Below are positions 7,991-15,066 of a stretch of DNA of 16,399 nt, in pieces. The stretch is taken from the NCBI GenBank assembly GCA_937901895.1, contig CALGTD010000084.1, positions 1-16,399 of the forward strand, in the 5' to 3' direction. The position numbers and the translations under genes were made by a program. The DNA is from an uncultured Spartobacteria bacterium. Its GTDB lineage: Bacteria > Verrucomicrobiota > Verrucomicrobiia > Chthoniobacterales > JAATET01. The stretch's first letter is position 1; each line of letters starts with the position of its first letter. Under the pieces are notes generated by a model, which ran no database searches, was not told the DNA's origin, and saw nothing but the letters and a program-made list of their open reading frames with translations.

Positions 7991-8728
7991 ATGAAGATCG
8001 ATCACAGAAGTTCCATTCCGCTGCACGTGCAGGTGGAGAGCTTGATTCGCGAAATGTTGAAACAATCCCGTTATCAGAACGGGGAGCTGCTGCCTCCGGA
8101 GGCGCGCATCGCGGAGCAACTCGGGGTCTGCCGCAATACCGTGCGCGCGGCGATCTCGCGCCTGGTGCAGGAAGGCGTGCTCGAGCGCAGGGCGGGACGC
8201 GGAACCCGGTATGTGCGGCAATCGGTTCGCACGAGCCTGGAGAACTGGCCCAGCTTCACGCGTGAGATGAGGGCGAAGGGCATTTCCGTGGAAACCTTTT
8301 CCCGTCTGGTGGAAGACACGAAGCCGGACGCAAAAGTTGCACGGATGCTCCAGCTCTCCAGTCTGGAAAAGAAGCGAGGGATAATCCGATTGGAGCGCGT
8401 GCGGGGTTACGGCGGGATTCCGTCGGTGAAATCCGTTTCGTGGTTTCATCCACGCACGCGACTCACCGTCGATGACGATTACTCCATGCCGCTCTATGAG
8501 CTGATCTCGAAGCGAAGCGGGATCGTGCCGGAGTTTTCCGAAGAGGAGGTTTCCGCCGAGCTTGCGACCCAGAAGCTGGCCGAGGTGCTCGCGTGCGGGA
8601 AGGGTGATCCGATTCTTGTCCGCAAGCGCGTGGTGAGTGACGCCGGGAGAAAGGTGATCGAATACAACGAGAATCATTACCGGGCGGACCGCTTCACCTA
8701 CGGATTGACGATTCGCAAGGGAAAGTAG
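7991..8728 (+). CDS. GntR-family regulator with UTRA domain (HutC type)
   Basis: Transcription factor of 245 residues, probably the local repressor of the sugar locus. Residues about 9-75 are a GntR winged helix-turn-helix (PLHVQVESLIREML, LPPEARIAEQLGVCRNTVRAAISRL, EGVLERRAGRGTRYV). Residues about 90-240 fit a UTRA effector domain, including the SVSWFHPRT strand and the terminal YNENHYRADRFTY motif typical of HutC-type members. UTRA domains commonly bind sugar phosphates or related small molecules; with this neighbourhood a phosphorylated hexose is a reasonable guess. ATG at 7991 is used; an in-frame TTG at 7967 would add eight residues but is less plausible. No Shine-Dalgarno is visible, and a TATAGA 10 bases upstream leaves open a leaderless transcript. 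The gene converges on the glycosidase gene with only 7 bases between stops. Confidence 0.9.
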   Translation: MKIDHRSSIPLHVQVESLIREMLKQSRYQNGELLPPEARIAEQLGVCRNTVRAAISRLVQEGVLERRAGRGTRYVRQSVRTSLENWPSFTREMRAKGISVETFSRLVEDTKPDAKVARMLQLSSLEKKRGIIRLERVRGYGGIPSVKSVSWFHPRTRLTVDDDYSMPLYELISKRSGIVPEFSEEEVSAELATQKLAEVLACGKGDPILVRKRVVSDAGRKVIEYNENHYRADRFTYGLTIRKGK

Positions 8729-8735
8729 GCGCCGA

Positions 8736-11700
8736 CTATTCGTCGTTCTTCAGCCGCTCGACGCGGAGAGTGACGACCTGCCGGGAGGCGAGCTCGATTT
8801 TTTCCGACGCAGGTTCAAGCGCATCTTCCATTGGATTTGATATGTGGATGGTTCCAACAGGGCGATGCCACACGAGCCGGGTGGAAGCGGGGTGTCCCGA
8901 GGTGTTGAAGAGCCGGATCATCCATGCCTTTCCATCGCGGCTCGGGCGCACCTGTGTCGCGACGATGCCGGCGTCTCCATCGAGGGTAAGCAACGGCGGC
9001 GGCACCGGAGTGTCCGGATCGACGGGTGCAGCGAGCAGCGGCTGGGTGATGCCGCGGCCGAATCGCTCCGCCGCAGCGGCGTCGTAACCCCCGACATAAG
9101 GGCGGATCGCGTAGCGAAAGGTGATCTCGCCCTCCTGGTCGGCTTTGTAGTTCGTTTCCCAGTGGTTGTTCATCGTCCACGACCACAGGAAGGGTGCGGG
9201 ATCGATGTGAGCCCGGAATGCCTCGACGTCGAAATACGGAGAGATACGGATCGGGTCGAACTGGACGAGCGGCGCATCGACCGTGACCCACGTGACGCCA
9301 CGGTCGTTGTTGGCGAGATCGATGAATCGCTGCACGCAGTAGAAGTTGCGATTCGCACCGGGAAGCTGCCCGGTCTCGACCTCCACGGACGCCCACGGCG
9401 TGTCAACGCGCGGAGTGGCGCCGGGGAGGTTGAACGGAAATCCGAAGTAGACGCCTTCGGGATCGCGAACCTTGAGTTTGTCGACGATGTTGATGATTTC
9501 GACGTGATCCATGCCGTCGATGAGCCGAACGCGACGGGTGAGCAACTTCGCGCCGGGAGCACCCGACTCGATTTTCAAAGTTGCAACGAGTGGGCCGGGA
9601 TCTTCGACGGTGATGGAGACGGGGCTGCTGATCGTGCTGCGCCCTTCGTCGGGATTGCGGCCGAGGATGTAGAGATAGTCGTTGAGGCCGGCGCCTTTCG
9701 AAACGTCGACCCAATCTCCCTGCGTATCCTTCCGTTTCAACGACGAGATCGCACCGGTCTTCGGATCGACGGTGACTTCCAGTGTTTCGTTGGAAAGCGT
9801 GTTCTCCTGGGCGTGTGCGGAACCGCCATCCGCAGGTGCGCCCGCTTCAATCGTGTAGCGACGGGTTCCGAATGCAGGAACATCTCTCGCGAGAAAGGCG
9901 AGCTCGCCCGAGGCGAGACGTTGCGACGGCACGACCTGTCCCTTTTCATCCCGCACACGGTGGCCAGCCTTTGACTGCTCCTTCGTGAGTGTGACGAGTC
10001 CACTGCGCGTCCACGACGTGGTGTTGCTCACGTCGATCGTGGGGAGACCATCGCGCGGTGGCACAATCGACTCGATCAACTCACGCGCCTGCTTCGCGGC
10101 GTCGAACGCGTAGGCCTGCTTGTAGGCGTCCTGCCGGATCGCGAACTCGCTGTCCGGAGCGCTGATGCTGTTGTGCGCGCCCCACGTGTGTTCGTCGTAA
10201 AGAATCGCCTTGGTCCACGCCGCGTCGACCCTATCGTGCAAAGGCAGCGCGAAATCCCGCATCGACCAGAGAACCTGCGCCTGCACGAGCCGCTCCTTGG
10301 CTTCGCGGTTTGTTGCGGTGGCCTTCGAGGTGGAGGCGGCACCGTCCTCCCAATAGGGGGTGTAATCGCCGCGACGCACGGGGAGGTCTTTTCCGTATTT
10401 CTCCTCGAACTTGCGAAGGAAGCCGCTGTTTGTCGAAATGACGAATCGCGGCGAGAAGTGTGTTTTGTTCCACTCGTGCACGACTTCGCACAGCATCGGA
10501 TCGGGCGGTCCGTTGTCGGCGCCGATCGCGTAGCGCAGCATGAGCATGTCGTAGGGGTAGTCGGGCTCGCGCTCGAGATCGGCGAGCATCGCGAGCACGT
10601 CGGGCATTTTGCGGAAAAGCTGGCACTCCTCGGGCGTGGTCGGATTCTCCGTCGCGTAGCGAAACATCGAATAACCCTTGGAGGTCATCCAAAACAGGAC
10701 CCGGTCGCGGCCGTCCGGCGCCTCCCAATGGAATGGGCGATCCCCCCACGTGAGCACGCGACCGATGCGGTGGCGGACGTTCGGCGCGACGGTCATCTGG
10801 CGAATGCCATTCGCAACGAGCGCGGTGGTGAGTCCCCATGTGTATCCGGGCACGTCCGACTGCATCGCGGAGTCGATCGTAACGCCATACTTCCGCTCGA
10901 AGCGCTTGGCGCTGGCGATCAACTCCATGAGCTCCTCTTCGTGGAAAAGTCCGGTCATGGCCTGGGCGTAAAGTCCGTCCAGATGAATGGTGCGGTTCCG
11001 GCACGCCTCGAGGAATGCCCCCCGTTCCGCCGGGGTCGCCACGCGCAGGAACTCCTCGACCGCCCACATGCCCTCGGGGTGCCACACAAAGCGCTCGCCT
11101 TCCGGGTAACCCTTCGTCTTCTCGATGAGCTTCAGTGCGGTGCGGAAATGCTCCACCTGCCGCGCGAGCACGTCCTCCTGAAAGTGCGTGAAGCCGATGT
11201 CGAGGTGCGTCTGCGGAATCAAATACACCGTCCACTCGCGCGCCTTGTCCAACGCCAGTAGCGGCGCGTTCACGATCTTCGATCCGACGCGCAGCGAGAC
11301 CGGATACTTTGTCGGAGCATCGACCTCGGGCGCCTCGATTGTGAGACGGTTGATCCCGGGGACGAGCGAAACGGTCTTTCGTGAGGGACCGACGGTCAGC
11401 TCTGCGCTGACTGCGTGCCCGAGATGCACGATGTCCACGTTTGCCCGGCGCACCGGGTTGCCGTCTTTCGACTTCAAGACCTCGATCGTGGTGTTGACCG
11501 ATTCCACGAATGTGGACGGATAATTGCCGACATCCGCAAGACGAGCGCCCCGCCCCGCCTCGAACGCCACGGCATCCCAAAGCACCCACGAGCCCTCGAT
11601 TCCGGTGATCTGGATTTCATTGACTCCGACGCGAAGAGCGGATGGCGGAATCGAAATCTTCACCACGTGCTCCCGCCCTCCAGCCGCTTTCGCATAGCCG

Positions 11701-12110
11701 CCATTGCCGGCGGGAGTTTCGTGCTCGGACGTGAAACCATTCACGCCGACCCGCAACTTTGGAGGCCCGCTCTGATGCGTGTCGGCGAAATCCAGGACGA
11801 GTGTGGAGTCCTCTCTCGGCAGCGCGGACAGCGCGAACCAGATGCGCGAGGTGTAGGGAGGGGTTGGCGCCCACCCCTTGTCGGACGGGCCGGGTTGAAT
11901 ATACGGCCAGTCTTTTCCAGCGTCGGAGACGCCCACCACGAAGGCTCCGGGTGTCGAGAAGCTCTTGTTGCCGTCGGGAGCGAGTGCAAATTCCGCGGTC
12001 GAGTTGTCGGGCTTTCCGATCTGCCACAAGGGCGCGCTCCAGCCGGTGATGGGAAAGACAGTCAGTGCCAGCACGGCGAGCCGGCGAAGCAAGGGAGAGT
12101 GTTTCATCAT
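8736..12110 (-). CDS. Exported GH38-type glycosidase (alpha-mannosidase-like)
   Basis: Large predicted secreted glycoside hydrolase of 1124 residues. The start is the ATG pair at 12110/12107, because it opens a signal peptide (MMKHSPLLRRLAVLALTVF, cleavage near WSA) and leaves the candidate operator at 12190-12203 upstream; a longer frame reaching 12302 would cover that site. Residues about 26-160 (WQIGKPDNSTAEF, RVGVNEIQITG) resemble the beta-sandwich, carbohydrate-binding-like domain of family 4 rhamnogalacturonan lyases. The GH38-like catalytic part begins at about 295: QTHLDIGFT gives zinc-ligand candidates His302 and Asp304, DVPGYTWG has Asp419, and DEHTWGAHNS gives His641. A C-terminal beta-rich part follows (LEVTVDPKTGAISSLKRKD). 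The stretch where GH38 enzymes carry the nucleophile Asp reads LYAQAMTGL (380-388), without Asp, so retaining mannosidase chemistry is not assured. The linked mannose-type genes favour a mannoside substrate. Confidence 0.82.
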   Translation of the reverse strand: MMKHSPLLRRLAVLALTVFPITGWSAPLWQIGKPDNSTAEFALAPDGNKSFSTPGAFVVGVSDAGKDWPYIQPGPSDKGWAPTPPYTSRIWFALSALPREDSTLVLDFADTHQSGPPKLRVGVNGFTSEHETPAGNGGYAKAAGGREHVVKISIPPSALRVGVNEIQITGIEGSWVLWDAVAFEAGRGARLADVGNYPSTFVESVNTTIEVLKSKDGNPVRRANVDIVHLGHAVSAELTVGPSRKTVSLVPGINRLTIEAPEVDAPTKYPVSLRVGSKIVNAPLLALDKAREWTVYLIPQTHLDIGFTHFQEDVLARQVEHFRTALKLIEKTKGYPEGERFVWHPEGMWAVEEFLRVATPAERGAFLEACRNRTIHLDGLYAQAMTGLFHEEELMELIASAKRFERKYGVTIDSAMQSDVPGYTWGLTTALVANGIRQMTVAPNVRHRIGRVLTWGDRPFHWEAPDGRDRVLFWMTSKGYSMFRYATENPTTPEECQLFRKMPDVLAMLADLEREPDYPYDMLMLRYAIGADNGPPDPMLCEVVHEWNKTHFSPRFVISTNSGFLRKFEEKYGKDLPVRRGDYTPYWEDGAASTSKATATNREAKERLVQAQVLWSMRDFALPLHDRVDAAWTKAILYDEHTWGAHNSISAPDSEFAIRQDAYKQAYAFDAAKQARELIESIVPPRDGLPTIDVSNTTSWTRSGLVTLTKEQSKAGHRVRDEKGQVVPSQRLASGELAFLARDVPAFGTRRYTIEAGAPADGGSAHAQENTLSNETLEVTVDPKTGAISSLKRKDTQGDWVDVSKGAGLNDYLYILGRNPDEGRSTISSPVSITVEDPGPLVATLKIESGAPGAKLLTRRVRLIDGMDHVEIINIVDKLKVRDPEGVYFGFPFNLPGATPRVDTPWASVEVETGQLPGANRNFYCVQRFIDLANNDRGVTWVTVDAPLVQFDPIRISPYFDVEAFRAHIDPAPFLWSWTMNNHWETNYKADQEGEITFRYAIRPYVGGYDAAAAERFGRGITQPLLAAPVDPDTPVPPPLLTLDGDAGIVATQVRPSRDGKAWMIRLFNTSGHPASTRLVWHRPVGTIHISNPMEDALEPASEKIELASRQVVTLRVERLKNDE

Positions 12111-12189
12111 TAGATGTGGCGTCGGTGCAAGCGGAAGCCTCGAACGTTCCGGGAATATCTCGAAGAGAGTTTTCAAGTTCGCCTGAGAT

Positions 12190-12203
12190 ATTGTTCGAAC
12201 ATT
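12190..12203. promoter_or_regulatory. Candidate GntR operator, glycosidase side
   Basis: ATTGTTCGAACATT, with a perfect 10-bp palindrome TGTTCGAACA at its core (12192-12201), followed by TTA as in the site at 12290. It lies 79 bases upstream of the chosen ATG of the glycosidase gene. One of two sites in the divergent intergenic region, exactly 100 bases apart start to start. Confidence 0.68.
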
Positions 12204-12275
12204 TATTCTGGCAAGGAGAATGTGACGATTGCTCGATGCCACGCAACTGTGAGCAGTTATGTCGCTGGATTGCGC

Positions 12276-12281
12276 TTGACC
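12276..12281 (+). promoter_or_regulatory. Possible -35 box of the kinase-isomerase-porter operon
   Basis: TTGACC matches five of six positions of the sigma-70 -35 consensus. A -10 element at normal spacing would fall in 12298-12304, inside the candidate operator, where the match to TATAAT is poor. If correct, a protein bound at 12290-12303 would block polymerase directly. Confidence 0.35.
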
Positions 12282-12289
12282 CACGAGGC

Positions 12290-12303
12290 AATGTTTGAAC
12301 ATT
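12290..12303. promoter_or_regulatory. Candidate GntR operator, kinase-operon side
   Basis: AATGTTTGAACATT has 6-bp inverted arms (AATGTT / AACATT) around TG. It lies 64 bases upstream of the GTG of the ROK kinase gene and just downstream of a possible -35 box. It is the most symmetrical full-length copy of the three sites in the sugar locus. Confidence 0.7.
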
Positions 12304-12358
12304 TAGGAGTCAATGAGATTTCCCGTTCCCGAAATCCTGTGCCGCCGCGGCCACTGAA

Positions 12359-12362
12359 AGGA
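12359..12362 (+). promoter_or_regulatory. Ribosome binding site of the ROK kinase gene
   Basis: AGGA within GAAAGGAA (12356-12363), 5 bases before the GTG at 12368. It supports that GTG as the start; the ATG at 12363 runs into a stop after two codons. Confidence 0.7.
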
Positions 12363-12367
12363 ATGTT

Positions 12368-13303
12368 GTGAGTGTGCTGGTGGCGGATTTTGGAGGGACG
12401 CGCATCAAGATGGGGCTGATCGAAGACGGACGTCTTCAGGCGGTTCGCATCCGCGAGACGAGCGCCAAAGGAACGCTCGAGCAGCAGTTGCCCGATGTGC
12501 GCCAGGTCCTCGAGGAACTCGCCGCGTTGGCGGAGTCGTCCCCTGAGGCGATGTCATGGGCACTGCCGTGTCTTGTTGCTCCTGATCACCAGACGGTGAC
12601 GCGGACGTTTGGAAAGTTTGACGATGCCGGAACGTTGGATCTCGGTGGATGGACCGAGCGGTATTTTGGAATCCCGCTCGTATTGGACAACGACGCACGC
12701 GCGGCGGCGATCGGCGAATGGCGTTACGGCGCGGGAAGGGCCTGCGACCACATGGTGATGGTGACGCTCGGAACCGGGATCGGCACTGCGGTGATCAGCG
12801 AAGGACGTCCGATGTATGGAAGGACCGGGCTTGCTGGAAATCTCGGGGGGCACAACATCATTCGCGCCGAGGGCGCGCCGTGTGTGTGCGGCCTGCGTGG
12901 ATGCGCGGAGGCGCATGTCGGAAGCTGGGCGATGCGGGAGTTCGCGCGGAAATCACCGCTCTTTGCAGAGAGTGCTCTTTCGAACGTGGAAACCATCGAC
13001 TACCGCGTCGTCTTCGAGCTTGCCCGCGCGGGCGATCCTTTGGCCCGCGAGTTGAGCGAGAGCGCCATCCACGACTGGACGATCGTTCTTGTGAACCTGA
13101 TCCACCAATTTGACCCGGAACGCATCGTGATCGGCGGGGGCATCATGGCCGGAAAGGACGAAATCCTCCCCTCATTGGAGTCCTCGCTTCGACGAATGCT
13201 CCCTTTGTCAAGCGACGTCACGCTTCACGCGGCTGCATTGGGCGATTCCGCGGCGCTGCTCGGCTGCGAGGCAATCTGCGCCGCACATCCTTCACTACGA
13301 TGA
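12368..13303 (+). CDS. ROK-family sugar kinase
   Basis: Predicted cytoplasmic ATP-dependent hexose kinase, 311 residues, the usual length of the family. DFGGT at 7-11 is the first phosphate-binding motif; LDNDARAA carries the likely catalytic base Asp109; VTLGTGIGTA is the second phosphate motif; CVCGLRGCAE has Cys172, Cys174 and Cys179 of the structural zinc site, with the His of GGHNI as the probable fourth ligand. The sequence before that His reads LAGNLGGH where classical glucokinases have (L)AGExGH, so the sugar-contacting Glu appears replaced, and substrate cannot be read from family membership. As the first gene of an operon with a mannose-6-phosphate isomerase and a sugar porter, mannose is the best guess for its substrate. 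Starts with GTG behind a good Shine-Dalgarno; its stop overlaps the next ATG (ATGA). Confidence 0.9.
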   Translation: MSVLVADFGGTRIKMGLIEDGRLQAVRIRETSAKGTLEQQLPDVRQVLEELAALAESSPEAMSWALPCLVAPDHQTVTRTFGKFDDAGTLDLGGWTERYFGIPLVLDNDARAAAIGEWRYGAGRACDHMVMVTLGTGIGTAVISEGRPMYGRTGLAGNLGGHNIIRAEGAPCVCGLRGCAEAHVGSWAMREFARKSPLFAESALSNVETIDYRVVFELARAGDPLARELSESAIHDWTIVLVNLIHQFDPERIVIGGGIMAGKDEILPSLESSLRRMLPLSSDVTLHAAALGDSAALLGCEAICAAHPSLR

Positions 13304-15048
13304 CTCAATCGAACTACGACAAACATCCTCACGTGGCGGTCGCCGGAATGGAGGATCAATGCTGGACCGGCTGGCAAAGCATTCTGAAATGCCTCTCCGG
13401 GCAGTTGAACGCCGTGGGAGGCAAAATCCTCACCATTGAATGCTATGTGGGCGTGTCGGTTGAGGAGATCGTCGCAGCCGTTCGCTCGCAGCTTCCCGCG
13501 GCCACCGTCTTCGCGACATCGAAGGCGTGGCTCGAGCATGACGAGATCGAGCGGCGGGTTAAGCCCTTTCTTGGAAACGGGGATCCGCTGTTTGGCTACG
13601 TCTCTGCGTTGCGAATGGAGGATTACTTCTCGCCGGAGAAGCTCGCAGCCATGCAGCGGGCGATCGCGGCCGTTGCGCGTGGACCGGTGGTCGTCATTGG
13701 ACCGGGTGCGAGCATTGTCCATCGCGGTGACGTGATTGTTTACGCGGAGATGCCGCGCTGGGAGGCGCAGGGACGCATGCGCCGAAACGAGATGAGCAAT
13801 CTCGGCGTCGAGAATCGCGAGCTGAAATGGAGCCTCAAATACAAGCGCGCCTGGTTCAACGACTGGCCGGTGTGCGATCGATTGAAGCTCGCGTTGAGGG
13901 ACGTCGATTTCATCCTGGATACCTGCAAGCCCGCCGAGCCGAAGATGATTTCCCGGGAAGCGGCGAGGAGGGCCTACGAGACCGCACTGTCGCGGCCGTT
14001 TCGCGTGGTTCCGTTTTTCGATCCCGCGCCATGGGGCGGCCAGTGGATGAAACGAACGATGGCTCTGCCCGAAGACGTGCCGAATTACGGGTGGTGCTTC
14101 GATTGCGTGCCGGAGGAGAACAGCATTGTCTTCCGCTTTGGCGATACGCTCGTGGAGCTGCCGGCGATGAACCTCGTGTTCTTCGATCCAAACCGGCTTC
14201 TCGGGTCCCGGGTGCACGCGCGCTTCGGCATGAGCTTTCCCATTCGCTTCGACCTGCTCGACACCGTGGAGGGCGGGAACCTCTCGCTCCAGGTTCACCC
14301 GTTCACGGATTTCATCCAGCGACACTTCGGTGTGCCTTACACGCAGGACGAGTCCTACTACCTGCTCGCGGCGGAAGAGGGGTCGGTCATTTATCTCGGT
14401 CTCGAGGAGGGTGCCGATCCCGGGGAAATGATTGCCGCGCTCGAGGCTGCCCAGGCGGGAGACAAAGCCTTCGACGACGAGCGCTTTGTCTGCCGGTGGC
14501 CGGCGAAAGTGCACGACCACTACCTCGTTCCCGCAGGCACCTGCCATTGCTCGGGCAAGGGAACCGTCGTGCTCGAGATCAGCGCCACACCGAACATTTT
14601 CACGTTCAAGCTCTGGGACTGGGGACGCGTGGGGCTCGATGGCTTGCCGCGTCCCATCAACATCGAGCGAGGCAAACGGAACATCGCGTGGGAGCGCACG
14701 AGATCGTGGGTGGAGCGGGAGCTGGTGAATGTCGTCAGCGAGGTCGCGTCAGGCGAAGGCTGGCGCGAGGAGCGCACCGGATTGCATGCGCTGGAATTCA
14801 TCGAGACCCGTCGTCATTGGTTCAGCGGACCCGTTTCGCATGACACCGGCGGCGGAGTGAACGTGCTCAACCTCGTGGAAGGTCGCGAAGCGGTCGTGGA
14901 AAGTCCGGGCGGTGCCTTCGAGCCATTCGTCGTTCACTACGCCGAAACGTTCATCGTGCCGGCGTGCGTGGGCCCCTACACGATCCGACCGCACGGCGAG
15001 GCCGCGGGAACGACCTGCGCCACGCTCAAGGCCAGCGTGCGAACCTAA
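13300..15048 (+). CDS. Two-domain class I mannose-6-phosphate isomerase
   Basis: Predicted cytoplasmic enzyme of 582 residues that interconverts mannose-6-phosphate and fructose-6-phosphate. The isomerase part starts at about residue 232 (RPFRVVPFFDPAPWGGQWM) and is of the short bacterial cupin type: LSLQVHP gives zinc ligands Gln331 and His333, QDESYYLL gives Glu351, PAGTCHCSG gives His416, and KLWDWGRVGLDGLPRP is the conserved C-terminal active-site region. The first 230 residues are an extra domain resembling a uridine-kinase/phosphoribulokinase-type P-loop fold, including MPRWEAQGRMRRNE (151-164), but where the P-loop should be it reads ECYVGVSVEE (47-56) without GK(S/T), so it is probably not an active kinase. 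I recall similar long forms in Bacteroidetes and Verrucomicrobia from memory only. The start overlaps the kinase stop; the MFS gene follows closely. Confidence 0.9.
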   Translation: MTQSNYDKHPHVAVAGMEDQCWTGWQSILKCLSGQLNAVGGKILTIECYVGVSVEEIVAAVRSQLPAATVFATSKAWLEHDEIERRVKPFLGNGDPLFGYVSALRMEDYFSPEKLAAMQRAIAAVARGPVVVIGPGASIVHRGDVIVYAEMPRWEAQGRMRRNEMSNLGVENRELKWSLKYKRAWFNDWPVCDRLKLALRDVDFILDTCKPAEPKMISREAARRAYETALSRPFRVVPFFDPAPWGGQWMKRTMALPEDVPNYGWCFDCVPEENSIVFRFGDTLVELPAMNLVFFDPNRLLGSRVHARFGMSFPIRFDLLDTVEGGNLSLQVHPFTDFIQRHFGVPYTQDESYYLLAAEEGSVIYLGLEEGADPGEMIAALEAAQAGDKAFDDERFVCRWPAKVHDHYLVPAGTCHCSGKGTVVLEISATPNIFTFKLWDWGRVGLDGLPRPINIERGKRNIAWERTRSWVERELVNVVSEVASGEGWREERTGLHALEFIETRRHWFSGPVSHDTGGGVNVLNLVEGREAVVESPGGAFEPFVVHYAETFIVPACVGPYTIRPHGEAAGTTCATLKASVRT

Positions 15049-15066
15049 CTGCCAAGTTCCGCCCCC

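Noticed and set aside
8844..11261. Two long plus-strand frames (376 and 362 codons) opposite the glycosidase gene
   Set aside because: Antisense shadows of the GH38-type gene; no signal peptide, domain or ribosome binding site.
12142..12149. GAACGTTC palindrome near the glycosidase start
   Set aside because: Shares AACGTTC with the 7910 site but lacks the AACATT half; not counted as a fourth operator.
13225..14547. Long open frame on the minus strand (440 codons) opposite the isomerase gene
   Set aside because: Antisense shadow of a clear isomerase with all zinc ligands. The translation is rich in Arg/His/Pro with no family motif, as expected in GC-rich DNA.
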